Positions 17,679 to 26,040 of a stretch of 64,000 bases of DNA are shown here, one piece after another (the stretch's first letter is position 1; each line of letters starts with the position of its first letter). The position numbers and the translations under genes are program-made. Origin of the DNA: Gallionellales bacterium GWA2_54_124 (lineage in GTDB: Bacteria; Pseudomonadota; Gammaproteobacteria; Burkholderiales; Gallionellaceae); NCBI GenBank assembly GCA_001801025.1, contig MGWO01000003.1:300388-364387 (forward strand), read 5' to 3'. The notes beneath the pieces were generated by a model that searched no databases, was not told where the DNA came from, and was given only the letters and a program-made list of their open reading frames with translations.

Positions 17679-18949
17679 ATATACAGATTAAAAATGGTCG
17701 ACTGATCGATCCTAGAAACAGCATCGATGCGCAACTGGACGTGTTTATCACGGATAAATGCATCGCGGCAATTGGCAGCGCCCCTGAGGGGTTTAAACCT
17801 GATGAGGTGATTGATGCAGCAGGGCTGATTGTCTGCCCCGGACTGATCGATCTGGCGGCGCGCCTGCGCGAGCCGGGTTTCGAATACATGGCGACGCTCG
17901 AATCCGAAATGAATGCGGCGGTTGCAGGCGGCATCACGAGTCTGGCCTGTCCGCCCGATACCGATCCGCCTTTGGATGAACCGGGGCTGGTTGAAATGTT
18001 GAAGCATCGCGCCAAAAATCTGCATCAGGCACGTCTGTATCCGGTTGCGGCGCTGACCACCGGCTTGATGGGCAAAGAGCTGACTGAAATGGCGGAGCTG
18101 GTGGATGCGGGATGTGTGGCTTTCAGTCAGGCGGATGCGCCGCTCACCGATACGCGCGTGATGATGCGTGCGATGCAATACGCGGCGACCTTCGGCTTTA
18201 GCGTCTGGTTGCGTCCGCAGGACAGCTTTTTATCCAAAGATGGTGTGGCACACGATGGCGAAGTCGCAACGCGCTGCGGTCTGCCGGCGATTCCGGTGTG
18301 TGCTGAAACCATCGCACTCTCCACCATGCTGACGCTGGCTAAGGAAACGGGTGTGAAACTGCATATCTGCCGCATTTCCAGCGCGGCAGGGGTGGAGATG
18401 ATCAGGGCCGCGCGCCAGCAGGGACTTAGCGTGAGTTGCGATGTCACGGCCAATCATGTGCATTTGTCGGAAATGGATATCGGGTTTTTCGATCCGAATT
18501 GCCGCCTGACGCCGCCGCTGCGCAGCCTGCGCGATCGGGCATCGCTACGCGCGGGTTTGCTGGACGGCACGATAGATGCGATATGCTCCAACCATGCGCC
18601 CGTCGATGAAGATGCGAAGCAATTGCCTTTTGCAGAAGCCGAATCGGGTGCAACCGGGCTGGAACTGTTGCTGCCGCTGGTATTGAAATGGGCTGAACAG
18701 GATAAGGTTGCCCTTGCCGATGCCTTATCGCGTGTCACGCTGCAACCGGCGCAGATACTGGGTCTTGATGCCGGTCATCTGAGTATCGGTGCGGCAGCCG
18801 ACGTGTGCGTGTTTGATGCGGATGCCTACTGGAAAGTGGAAGCGGCTGCATTGAAGAGTCAGGGCAAAAACACGCCGTTTACCGGCATGGAAGTTCAAGG
18901 CCTCGTGCGCTACACGCTGGTTGACGGCAAAATCGTCTATCAGGCTTAA
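17675..18949 (+). CDS. pyrC: Dihydroorotase homologue PyrC' (predicted non-catalytic)
   Basis: A 424-residue amidohydrolase-fold protein of the class I dihydroorotase family. The metal-binding DxHxH motif is replaced: the sequence near residue 59 is [10 protein letters not shown], so both His are lost (Ala-61, Arg-63). The late catalytic Asp normally found before HAP is Asn (CSNHAPV). These changes predict no dihydroorotase activity. In Pseudomonas a similar inactive PyrC' is needed for assembly of the aspartate carbamoyltransferase, and the four-base overlap with pyrB fits that role. A working dihydroorotase must be elsewhere in the genome. Confidence 0.92.
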   Translation: MNIQIKNGRLIDPRNSIDAQLDVFITDKCIAAIGSAPEGFKPDEVIDAAGLIVCPGLIDLAARLREPGFEYMATLESEMNAAVAGGITSLACPPDTDPPLDEPGLVEMLKHRAKNLHQARLYPVAALTTGLMGKELTEMAELVDAGCVAFSQADAPLTDTRVMMRAMQYAATFGFSVWLRPQDSFLSKDGVAHDGEVATRCGLPAIPVCAETIALSTMLTLAKETGVKLHICRISSAAGVEMIRAARQQGLSVSCDVTANHVHLSEMDIGFFDPNCRLTPPLRSLRDRASLRAGLLDGTIDAICSNHAPVDEDAKQLPFAEAESGATGLELLLPLVLKWAEQDKVALADALSRVTLQPAQILGLDAGHLSIGAAADVCVFDADAYWKVEAAALKSQGKNTPFTGMEVQGLVRYTLVDGKIVYQA

Positions 18950-18962
18950 AATCAAAAGGCCG

Positions 18963-18987
18963 TCCGGAAGCATTTTCCGGATTGCCT
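18963..18987 (+). terminator. Possible terminator hairpin after pyrC'
   Basis: TCCGGAA and TTCCGGA form a seven-base stem with a five-base loop 14 bases past the pyrC' stop. The tail is only partly T-rich (TTGCCTCTTT), so termination may be weak. Confidence 0.4.
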
Positions 18988-19019
18988 CTTTATCGTCACA
19001 ATTACCTAAAAAATATCCT

Positions 19020-21053
19020 ATGAATCCATTACTCGATTTTTCCGGTTTGCCGCGCTTTGCCGAAATTCAGCCCGAACACGTCGCCCCGGCAATCGAGACC
19101 TTGCTCGGCGAATGCCGTGAACTGACCGCTCGGTTGCTGGCCGAATCGAGCGAGCCTGACTGGGATAATTTTGTTGCGCCGATGGAAGATGCGCACGAGC
19201 GCCTCTCACGCGCCTGGGGGCCTGTTGGTCATTTAAATGCGGTGATGAATTCTCCGGAGTTGCGCGAGGCTTATAACGCCACGCTGCCGGTGATGACGCA
19301 GTATTACGCGGAGCTTGGGCAAAATCTCGCCCTGTTCAACAAGTTCAAGGCGCTGCACAGTAGCGCAGCCTTTGCGGGCTTGAGTGCCGCGCGTCAAAAA
19401 ATCATCGAAAACGAGTTGCGCGATTTTCGTCTGGGCGGTGCTGAATTGCCGGAAGACAAGAAAGCGCGCTATCTGGAAATTCAGGAGAGACAATCCGAAC
19501 TGTCGTCGCGCTTTTCCGACAATCTGCTCGATGCAACTAATGACTACACGCTGCTCGTTGAAAACAAGGATGAATTGAGCGGGCTGCCGGAGGATGTGCT
19601 GCAGGCGGCATCCGATGCGGCAAGCGCGCAGGACAAGCCCGGTTGGTTATTTACGCTCAAAGCGCCCTCGTATATGCCGGTGATGCAGTTCGCTGACAAC
19701 CGCGAGTTGCGCGCAAAGCTATATCGCGCCTATGCCACGCGCGCCTCTGAATTCGGCAAACCGGGGTGGGATAACTCAGCACTCATGGATGAAATCGTGC
19801 AGTTGCGAGGTGAGGAGGCGCGTCTGTTGGGTTTTGCCAATTACGGCGAATTATCGCTGGCCGCCAAGATGGCCCAAACGCCCGCCCAAGTCGTGGAATT
19901 TATGCGCGAGTTAGCGCAGCGCTCACGCCCCTTCGCAGAAAAGGATTTAACCGAGTTGCGCCAGTTCGCAACGAAGGAACTGGGCTTGGCTGAACTGCAT
20001 TCCTGGGATGTGACCTACGCCAGCGAAAAGCTGCGCGAGCGGCGCTATGCTTTTTCCGAACAGGAAGTTAAAGAATACTTCCCGGAAGACGCGGTTTTGA
20101 AAGGCTTGTTCAGTCTGGTTGAAACGCTGTATGACCTGCACATCGTCGCATCCATCGCGCCCGTATGGCACGAGAGCGTGCATTTCTTCGATATTCGCGA
20201 CGCGCAAGGCCAGCTGGTCGGACAATTCTATTTCGACCTGTATGCAAGAGCGAGCAAACGCGGTGGCGCCTGGATGGATGACGTGATCACGCGACGTCGT
20301 GTGGATGGGCGGATACAGACGCCGGTGGCCTATATGAACTGCAATTTTGCAGCCCCCGTGGGCGATAAGCCTGCCGTGTTCACCCACGACGATGTGATTA
20401 CCCTGTTCCATGAATTTGGTCACGGTCTGCACCATCTGTTGACCGAAGTGGAGGATCTGGGGGTGTCCGGCATAAACGGCGTGGAATGGGATGCGGTCGA
20501 ACTGCCCAGCCAGTTCATGGAAAACTACTGCTGGGAATGGGAGGTGCTGAGCGGCATGACGCGTCATGTGGAAACCGGCGCACCGCTGCCGCGCACCTTG
20601 TTCGACAAGATGCTGGCGGCGAAGAATTTCCAGAGCGGTTTGCAAAGCTTGCGCCAGATCGAATTCGCACTGTTCGACATGTTGATGCACAGCGACTTTG
20701 AAGCGGGCGGGAAAAAATCCATTCTTGAATTGCTGGACGAAGTGCGCGCGGAAGTCGCGCTGCTGATTCCGCCTGAGTTCAACCGCTTTCCGCACAGCTT
20801 CTCGCATATTTTCGCGGGCGGTTACGGCGCGGGCTATTACAGCTATAAATGGGCAGAAGTGCTATCGGCCGATGCCTACAGTCTGTTCGAGGAACAGGGC
20901 GTGCTCAATCCAGCGGTTGGCGCGCGTTTTCGTGCCGAGGTGCTGGCGGTGGGCGGGTCGCGCCCCGCCATGCAGTCGTTTGCCGCTTTCCGTGGTCGCG
21001 AGCCTGCCATCGACGCGCTGTTGCGCCATAACGGCCTGACGGAAGCCGCCTGA
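19020..21053 (+). CDS. prlC: Oligopeptidase A (M3 family metallopeptidase)
   Basis: A 677-residue cytosolic zinc peptidase of the M3 family. The zinc-binding motif is FHEFGHGLHH near residue 464, with a downstream Glu in the ENYCWEWE segment. The C-terminal GYGAGYYSYKWAEVLSAD block is also conserved. It degrades short peptides, including cleaved signal peptides. Length is that of E. coli oligopeptidase A. The ATG at 19020 fits the family N-terminus; no strong ribosome binding site is visible. The stop overlaps the next start by one base. Confidence 0.95.
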   Translation: MNPLLDFSGLPRFAEIQPEHVAPAIETLLGECRELTARLLAESSEPDWDNFVAPMEDAHERLSRAWGPVGHLNAVMNSPELREAYNATLPVMTQYYAELGQNLALFNKFKALHSSAAFAGLSAARQKIIENELRDFRLGGAELPEDKKARYLEIQERQSELSSRFSDNLLDATNDYTLLVENKDELSGLPEDVLQAASDAASAQDKPGWLFTLKAPSYMPVMQFADNRELRAKLYRAYATRASEFGKPGWDNSALMDEIVQLRGEEARLLGFANYGELSLAAKMAQTPAQVVEFMRELAQRSRPFAEKDLTELRQFATKELGLAELHSWDVTYASEKLRERRYAFSEQEVKEYFPEDAVLKGLFSLVETLYDLHIVASIAPVWHESVHFFDIRDAQGQLVGQFYFDLYARASKRGGAWMDDVITRRRVDGRIQTPVAYMNCNFAAPVGDKPAVFTHDDVITLFHEFGHGLHHLLTEVEDLGVSGINGVEWDAVELPSQFMENYCWEWEVLSGMTRHVETGAPLPRTLFDKMLAAKNFQSGLQSLRQIEFALFDMLMHSDFEAGGKKSILELLDEVRAEVALLIPPEFNRFPHSFSHIFAGGYGAGYYSYKWAEVLSADAYSLFEEQGVLNPAVGARFRAEVLAVGGSRPAMQSFAAFRGREPAIDALLRHNGLTEAA

Positions 21054-21820
21054 TGAAACTGGCAACGTGGAATGTTAACTCACTGAAAGTGCGGCTGCCG
21101 CAGGTGCTGGACTGGCTGGCCGCTAATCCGCTCGATGTGCTGTGCTTGCAGGAAACCAAGCAGCAGGATGCTGACTTTCCCGATACGGAGCTGGCGGCGG
21201 CCGGTTATCACACTGTGTTCGCGGGGCAAAAGACTTACAACGGCGTGGCGATTCTGAGCCGCGAGGCCGCCATCGATGTGCAGACCGGTATTCCGGGTTA
21301 TGAGGACGAGCAAAAGCGCGTGATTGCCGCGACTTTCGGCGATATCCGCGTGGTGGATGTGTATATCCCGAACGGTCAGAGCCTCGATTCCGACAAATAT
21401 CAGTACAAGCTGGGCTGGCTTGCCGCCTTGCACGACTGGTTAAAAGAAGAGCTGGTGCGCTATCCGAAGCTCGTGCTGCTGGGCGACTACAATATCGCAC
21501 CGGAAGATCGCGATGTGCATGATCCGGCCGCCTGGGTCGGCAATGTGCTGGTAAGTGAGCCTGAACGCGATGCCTTCAAAGCATTGCTGGCATTGGGTTT
21601 TCAGGACAGTTACCGTTTGTTCGAGCAGGCCGATAAAACCTTCAGCTGGTGGGATTACCGCATGATGGGGTTTCGCCGCAATCTAGGCATGCGCATCGAC
21701 CATATTCTGATCAGTGCACCGCTGGTCGCGCAATGCAAAAGCTGTATCATCGACAAGGCGCCGCGTAAACTCGAACGCCCGTCAGATCACACGCCGGTAG
21801 TCGTGGAGTTGGCGAGTTAA
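21053..21820 (+). CDS. xth: Exodeoxyribonuclease III
   Basis: A 255-residue endonuclease/exonuclease/phosphatase-fold enzyme for base-excision repair (AP endonuclease and 3' exonuclease). Motifs seen: TWNVNSLKVRL with the metal-binding Asn, LQETKQQD with the Glu, LGDYNIAPED, and C-terminal SDHTPVVVE with the catalytic Asp-His. It starts on the last base of prlC (TGATG) and its end overlaps the convergent ubiH end by four bases. Confidence 0.95.
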   Translation: MKLATWNVNSLKVRLPQVLDWLAANPLDVLCLQETKQQDADFPDTELAAAGYHTVFAGQKTYNGVAILSREAAIDVQTGIPGYEDEQKRVIAATFGDIRVVDVYIPNGQSLDSDKYQYKLGWLAALHDWLKEELVRYPKLVLLGDYNIAPEDRDVHDPAAWVGNVLVSEPERDAFKALLALGFQDSYRLFEQADKTFSWWDYRMMGFRRNLGMRIDHILISAPLVAQCKSCIIDKAPRKLERPSDHTPVVVELAS

Positions 21821-22971
21821 CCGTTCGCCCCGAACATCATTCGCTTGGCCACAAAACGCTTGGCGAACGGCAGGCAGTCCAGCGCTGTGAGCGAGGCGGC
21901 GCGTGCGGCACCCACCAGAGGCAGGTCGTTGGAGAACAGGCGCACCAGACTGTCGGTGAATGTAATACCGGCTTCGCGATCGAGTTTTCGTCGCTTGCGA
22001 TAGCCGGCGAGCATCTCATCGGTCCCTAGCGACGCGGGTGCGGCATCCTGTATTTCCTGCGCTAAATCCCACGCATCGCGCAGTCCCAGATTGAAACCTT
22101 GTCCGGCCACCGGATGCATGGTCTGCGCGGCGTTGCCGAGCAGTACGACATGCGGCATGGGCGACTGTGCGGGCGCTTTTTTCAGCCCCAGCGGGAAGCA
22201 GGTTCTGGTGCCGACCGTCAAAAAAGCCCCGACCCGGTCGCCGAAATGCTGGTGCAATTCGGACAAAAAGCGTGCGTCATCCCACGCCAGCATGGCCTCC
22301 ATATCCTGATGCGGCGCCGTCCAGACAATTTCGTAGCCGTCTTTGTAGGGCAGCAGAGCCACCGGCCCTTGCGGCGTAAAACGCTCAAACGCGGTGCCGG
22401 CTCTGGGAGTTGCGCAAGTCACGTGGGTAATGAGCGCGCTTTGGCCGTAGTCGCGCAGGTCGGGCGGATGGCGTTCTGCCAGCAACTTGCCGCCATCGGC
22501 CACCACCGCTAAACGGGTGCTCAGGCTGTGCGGTGCGCCGTCAAGCTGATAATCGATGACCGCATGGTCTTCCTGAGTTAGAAGACCGGTGACGTTCGCA
22601 CCATATATCGTATCGGTCGTGCCGTCTTGCAGGGCATCGGTCAGCGTGTTTTGCAGCATAGGATAAGGCAGTACATAGCCCAGTTCCGGTACCTGCATGT
22701 CGCGGGCTTGCAGAACGGCCCGGCCGAAGCTTTTCTTTTGCGAGATGTGGATGGTCCGAATCAACGAGACATCCTGCAAGGAGTTCCAGACGCCCAGATG
22801 GTCGAGCAATAAACGGCTGCCGTAGGACAAAGCCAGCGCACGTGCATCCGTGCTGCCTGCGGACGGGCGGGCTTCGAGTACGCAAACCTGTAATCCGCTG
22901 CTGCGCAAGGCCAAGGCAAGCGCTGTGCCGACGGGGCCGCCGCCGATAATGGCGATGTCGTAATCAGTCAT
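21817..22971 (-). CDS. ubiH: FAD-dependent hydroxylase UbiH-like (ubiquinone biosynthesis)
   Basis: A 384-residue flavoprotein monooxygenase. It has the N-terminal FAD motif IIGGGPVGTALALAL and the C-terminal GNAAQTMHPVAGQGFNLGLRD signature of the UbiH/COQ6 family. It hydroxylates an aromatic-ring position of a ubiquinone precursor; which position (UbiH, UbiF or UbiI type) is best guessed as UbiH. The start at 22971 overlaps the pepP stop by eight bases, the same pepP-ubiH order as in E. coli. Two in-frame starts further upstream lie within pepP and are less likely. Confidence 0.9.
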   Translation of the reverse strand: MTDYDIAIIGGGPVGTALALALRSSGLQVCVLEARPSAGSTDARALALSYGSRLLLDHLGVWNSLQDVSLIRTIHISQKKSFGRAVLQARDMQVPELGYVLPYPMLQNTLTDALQDGTTDTIYGANVTGLLTQEDHAVIDYQLDGAPHSLSTRLAVVADGGKLLAERHPPDLRDYGQSALITHVTCATPRAGTAFERFTPQGPVALLPYKDGYEIVWTAPHQDMEAMLAWDDARFLSELHQHFGDRVGAFLTVGTRTCFPLGLKKAPAQSPMPHVVLLGNAAQTMHPVAGQGFNLGLRDAWDLAQEIQDAAPASLGTDEMLAGYRKRRKLDREAGITFTDSLVRLFSNDLPLVGAARAASLTALDCLPFAKRFVAKRMMFGANG

Positions 22972-24274
22972 GTCGCATGATCTCCTCAATCTCATTGATG
23001 GATTTGGGCGCTGCGGCTGTCAGCACCTCATGGCCTGTTTGCGTGATGACGATATCATCTTCGATGCGGATGCCGATGTTCCACAGTGCGAGCGGTACAT
23101 CGTCAGCGGGTCTGATATAGCAGCCGGGTTCGACCGTCAGCACCATGCCTGCTTGCAGATTTCGCCATTGTCCGTCGACCTTGTAATCGCCAACATCGTG
23201 TACGTCCATCCCCATCCAGTGGCCGGTGCGATGCATATAATATTTTTTATAACTCTCGCTCTCCAACACGCCGTCTACCGTGCCGTGACAGAGCTTAAGA
23301 TCGATGAAACCCTGTGCCAGTATGTTTAAAGCCGCGTTGTGCGGCGCTTCCCAGTTGTTGCCGGGCTGGGCGGCTGAAATGGCGGCATGCTGGGCTGCGA
23401 GCACCAGCTCATAGACGTCTTTTTGTGCGCCCTGAAAGCGGCCGTTCACAGGATAGGTGCGGGTGATATCGGAGGCATAGCCCTCCAGTTCGCAGCCCGC
23501 ATCGATCAGCAGCAGATCGCCCTCGCGCAGCCTGGCATCGTTGGCAATGTAATGCAGCACGCAGGCATTCGCGCCGCCGGCGACGATCGAGGTATACGCC
23601 GGGTCGCGCGCCCCGTTGCGGCAAAATTCATGGAGTAACTCAGCCTCGACCTGATATTCAAACTGTCCGGGGCGGGTAAATTGCATCGCACGCCGGTGAG
23701 CGGCCGTCGAAATATCAGCCGCACGGCGCAGGATCGAGAGTTCATGCGCATCCTTAAATAAGCGCATCTCATGGATCAGGGCGCTTACATCACGCAGTTC
23801 ATCCGGTGCGCGGATACCGCTGCGGGCCTTTCCCTGAACGACGCTGCGCAATTTGAGCAGGCGCTGATCCCATGCGGAGCTGGCGCCCAGCGGGTAATAG
23901 ATGGCGGGCTGATTTCCCATCAGTTCGATGAGCTTTTCATCCAGTTTTTCAATGGGGAAAGCCGCATCGAAGCCGAATTTGTCCTGCGCGGCCTCCGGGC
24001 CGTAACGATAACCGTCCCAGATTTCGCGATCCAGATCCTTTTCGCGGCAGAACAGGATAGCCTGATGGCCGCCCGCAGGGTCTGCGATCAGCACCAGCAC
24101 GGATTCGGGCTCAGCAAAGCCGCTCAGGTAGTGAAAACTGCTGTCGAAGCGGTAAGGGTAGTCGGCATCGGCATTTCGCTGTTGTTCGGGCGCGTTCGGC
24201 AAAATACAGAGGCCGTGGCGCATGTTAGCCAGCAGCCGGGCGCGACGCTGCGCGTAGAGGGGTTGGTCAAACAT
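22964..24274 (-). CDS. pepP: Xaa-Pro aminopeptidase PepP
   Basis: A 436-residue metallopeptidase with an N-terminal creatinase-like domain (about residues 1-170) and a C-terminal pita-bread domain. Metal ligands are seen in LIDAGCELEGYASDITRTYP (two Asp), GHWMGMDVHD (His), TVEPGCYI (Glu) and GIRIEDDIV (Glu). It removes N-terminal residues before proline, using manganese in the family. It overlaps murU at its start by eight bases and ubiH at its end. Confidence 0.95.
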   Translation of the reverse strand: MFDQPLYAQRRARLLANMRHGLCILPNAPEQQRNADADYPYRFDSSFHYLSGFAEPESVLVLIADPAGGHQAILFCREKDLDREIWDGYRYGPEAAQDKFGFDAAFPIEKLDEKLIELMGNQPAIYYPLGASSAWDQRLLKLRSVVQGKARSGIRAPDELRDVSALIHEMRLFKDAHELSILRRAADISTAAHRRAMQFTRPGQFEYQVEAELLHEFCRNGARDPAYTSIVAGGANACVLHYIANDARLREGDLLLIDAGCELEGYASDITRTYPVNGRFQGAQKDVYELVLAAQHAAISAAQPGNNWEAPHNAALNILAQGFIDLKLCHGTVDGVLESESYKKYYMHRTGHWMGMDVHDVGDYKVDGQWRNLQAGMVLTVEPGCYIRPADDVPLALWNIGIRIEDDIVITQTGHEVLTAAAPKSINEIEEIMRHD

Positions 24275-24971
24275 GGGCTTCCTTGCGCAATTTTTCGTCG
24301 AGATCCGCTAAACGTTGCGGCGTGCCGACATCGACCCACTGGCCTGTGTGATGTTCGCCGCTGACTTTGCCCTGAGCCATTGCGGCGCGCAGCAGCGGGG
24401 CCAGCGGGGCTACCGCGCCGTGAGGAATCGCACCGAATAAGGCCGGTTGATATAGCCCGATGCCGCTGAAGGTCAGCAGCGATTCAGGATTCGGTGCAGT
24501 GCCCGGTGTGATGCGATTTCCTGACAGGCAAAAATCGCCCTTCGGGTGTTGCGGCGGATTGTCCACCAGAATCAGATGGGCCAGATCGCCACGGGCTTGC
24601 ATACCGACGGCGCAGGCGGGCAGTCGGGAAAAATCGTAGTCGCACCAGATGTCGCCGTTGATCACCGCGAAAGGCTCTTCGTTCAGCCAGGGGTGCGCAT
24701 AGGCGATGCCGCCTGCGGTTTCCAGTGCACGGGTTTCAGCAGAATAGCGGATCTGTGCGCCGAACCGGCTGCCATCTCCTAGCGCGGCTTCAATTTGCGC
24801 GCCCAGATGCGCATGATTGATGACCAGTTGGTTTATGCCCGCCGCCACCAGTCGTTCGATATGCCAGTTAATCAGCGCTTTGCCGCCGACTTCGAGCAGC
24901 GGTTTAGGCGTGTGATCGGTCAGAGGGCGCATGCGCTCGCCCCGTCCTGCCGCTAATATCATCGCAATCAT
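24267..24971 (-). CDS. murU: N-acetylmuramate alpha-1-phosphate uridylyltransferase MurU
   Basis: A 234-residue nucleotidyltransferase with the signature AMILAAGRGERMRPLTDHTPKP and metal Asp in VINGDIWCDYD. Together with AmgK it turns salvaged MurNAc into UDP-MurNAc, bypassing MurA and de novo synthesis, a route known from Pseudomonas and linked to fosfomycin tolerance. The adjacent upstream amgK supports this over a sugar-nucleotide synthesis role. It overlaps pepP by eight bases. Confidence 0.92.
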   Translation of the reverse strand: MIAMILAAGRGERMRPLTDHTPKPLLEVGGKALINWHIERLVAAGINQLVINHAHLGAQIEAALGDGSRFGAQIRYSAETRALETAGGIAYAHPWLNEEPFAVINGDIWCDYDFSRLPACAVGMQARGDLAHLILVDNPPQHPKGDFCLSGNRITPGTAPNPESLLTFSGIGLYQPALFGAIPHGAVAPLAPLLRAAMAQGKVSGEHHTGQWVDVGTPQRLADLDEKLRKEAHV

Positions 24972-24979
24972 CGTGCGCC

Positions 24980-25978
24980 TTAAAATCCGTAACCTGTCGG
25001 CGCTTCAACCGGGGGTTCCAGTTCATTGAGCAGGTTGAACAGGGGTTTGAGATCGACGTAACGTGCGGCCGCCGCGCGTAGATAGCTCATCACCAGCGGC
25101 ATGTCTTTAAGATAGCCGTCTTTGCCATCGCGGTGACACAGGCGCGCGAAAATGCCCAGCACCTTGATGTGACGCTGCACGCCCATCCACTCGAAATCCC
25201 AGTAGAACTGCCCGAAATCTTCATGCACCGGCAGGCCGGCACGGCGGGCATTTTGCCAATAGCCGATCAGAGAGTCGATGACCTGAGGCTCTTCCCATTT
25301 GATGTAAGCGTCCTTGAAAAGCGATGCCAGATCGTAGGTGATCGGGCCGTACACCGCATCCTGAAAATCGATGATGCCGGGGTTGGGTTCGGCGACCATC
25401 AGATTGCGCGAGTGATAGTCGCGGTGTACATACACGCGCGGTTGCGACAGATTGTTGGCGACAATGCGGGAAAACACCGATTCGAGTTTTGCGTTTTGAG
25501 CCTCAGTGAGCGTGATATTCAGATGCTTGCTGATGTACCACTCGGGGAACAGGCGCATTTCGCGCAACAATAGCGCTTCGTCATAGGGCGGCAATTCGGC
25601 CTCGTTCGAAGCTAACTGAATTTTAATCAGTGCATCGGTGGCGGCGGCATAGAGGGCGCGCGCATTGTCAGGCGTTAAGGCCTGCAAATAGGTAGTGTTA
25701 CCAAGATCGGACAGCAGTAAAAATCCCTGCTCCAGATCTTCTGCATAGACGTGCGGCACATGGGTGCCGGCCTTTTCAAATAGTTTGGCGACATGCAAAA
25801 ACGGGTGGCAGTCCTCGTGTTCCGGCGGTGCATCCATGATGATGCGTGTCGTGCCGTCCGTAAAAGTGGCGCGGAAATAGCGGCGAAAACTCGCATCAGC
25901 GGAGGCGGGCGCGAGTGTGAAGGTGTCGTCGGGGAATTGGCCTTGCAGCCAAACGGTGAGTTGTTGTTCGCGTTTCAT
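24980..25978 (-). CDS. amgK: N-acetylmuramate/N-acetylglucosamine kinase AmgK
   Basis: A 332-residue aminoglycoside-phosphotransferase-fold kinase. The catalytic loop is VHRDYHSRNLMV near residue 195, and the metal site is IIDFQDAVYGP. It phosphorylates the anomeric carbon of MurNAc or GlcNAc in peptidoglycan recycling. It lies eight bases upstream of murU on the same strand and is divergent from lptD, the arrangement found in Pseudomonas and many betaproteobacteria. Confidence 0.92.
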   Translation of the reverse strand: MKREQQLTVWLQGQFPDDTFTLAPASADASFRRYFRATFTDGTTRIIMDAPPEHEDCHPFLHVAKLFEKAGTHVPHVYAEDLEQGFLLLSDLGNTTYLQALTPDNARALYAAATDALIKIQLASNEAELPPYDEALLLREMRLFPEWYISKHLNITLTEAQNAKLESVFSRIVANNLSQPRVYVHRDYHSRNLMVAEPNPGIIDFQDAVYGPITYDLASLFKDAYIKWEEPQVIDSLIGYWQNARRAGLPVHEDFGQFYWDFEWMGVQRHIKVLGIFARLCHRDGKDGYLKDMPLVMSYLRAAAARYVDLKPLFNLLNELEPPVEAPTGYGF

Positions 25979-26003
25979 ATTTGGGCTATTGGAGTGGTCT
26001 TAA

Positions 26004-26027
26004 TGGTAAACTTGCAAAAGTTTACCA
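26004..26027. promoter_or_regulatory. Perfect palindrome between amgK and lptD
   Basis: TGGTAAACTT and AAGTTTACCA form a perfect 10-bp inverted repeat with a four-base centre (GCAA). It occupies the 62-base gap between the divergent amgK and lptD starts, ending 13 bases before the lptD ATG. It could be an operator serving both directions or an RNA hairpin in the lptD leader. No T tail follows. Confidence 0.55.
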
Positions 26028-26040
26028 CCTTAACAATATT

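Noticed and set aside
25981..26040. Longer lptD start adding 20 residues
   Set aside because: It would place the signal peptide internally and translate through the palindrome; the ATG at 26041 gives a clean signal peptide.
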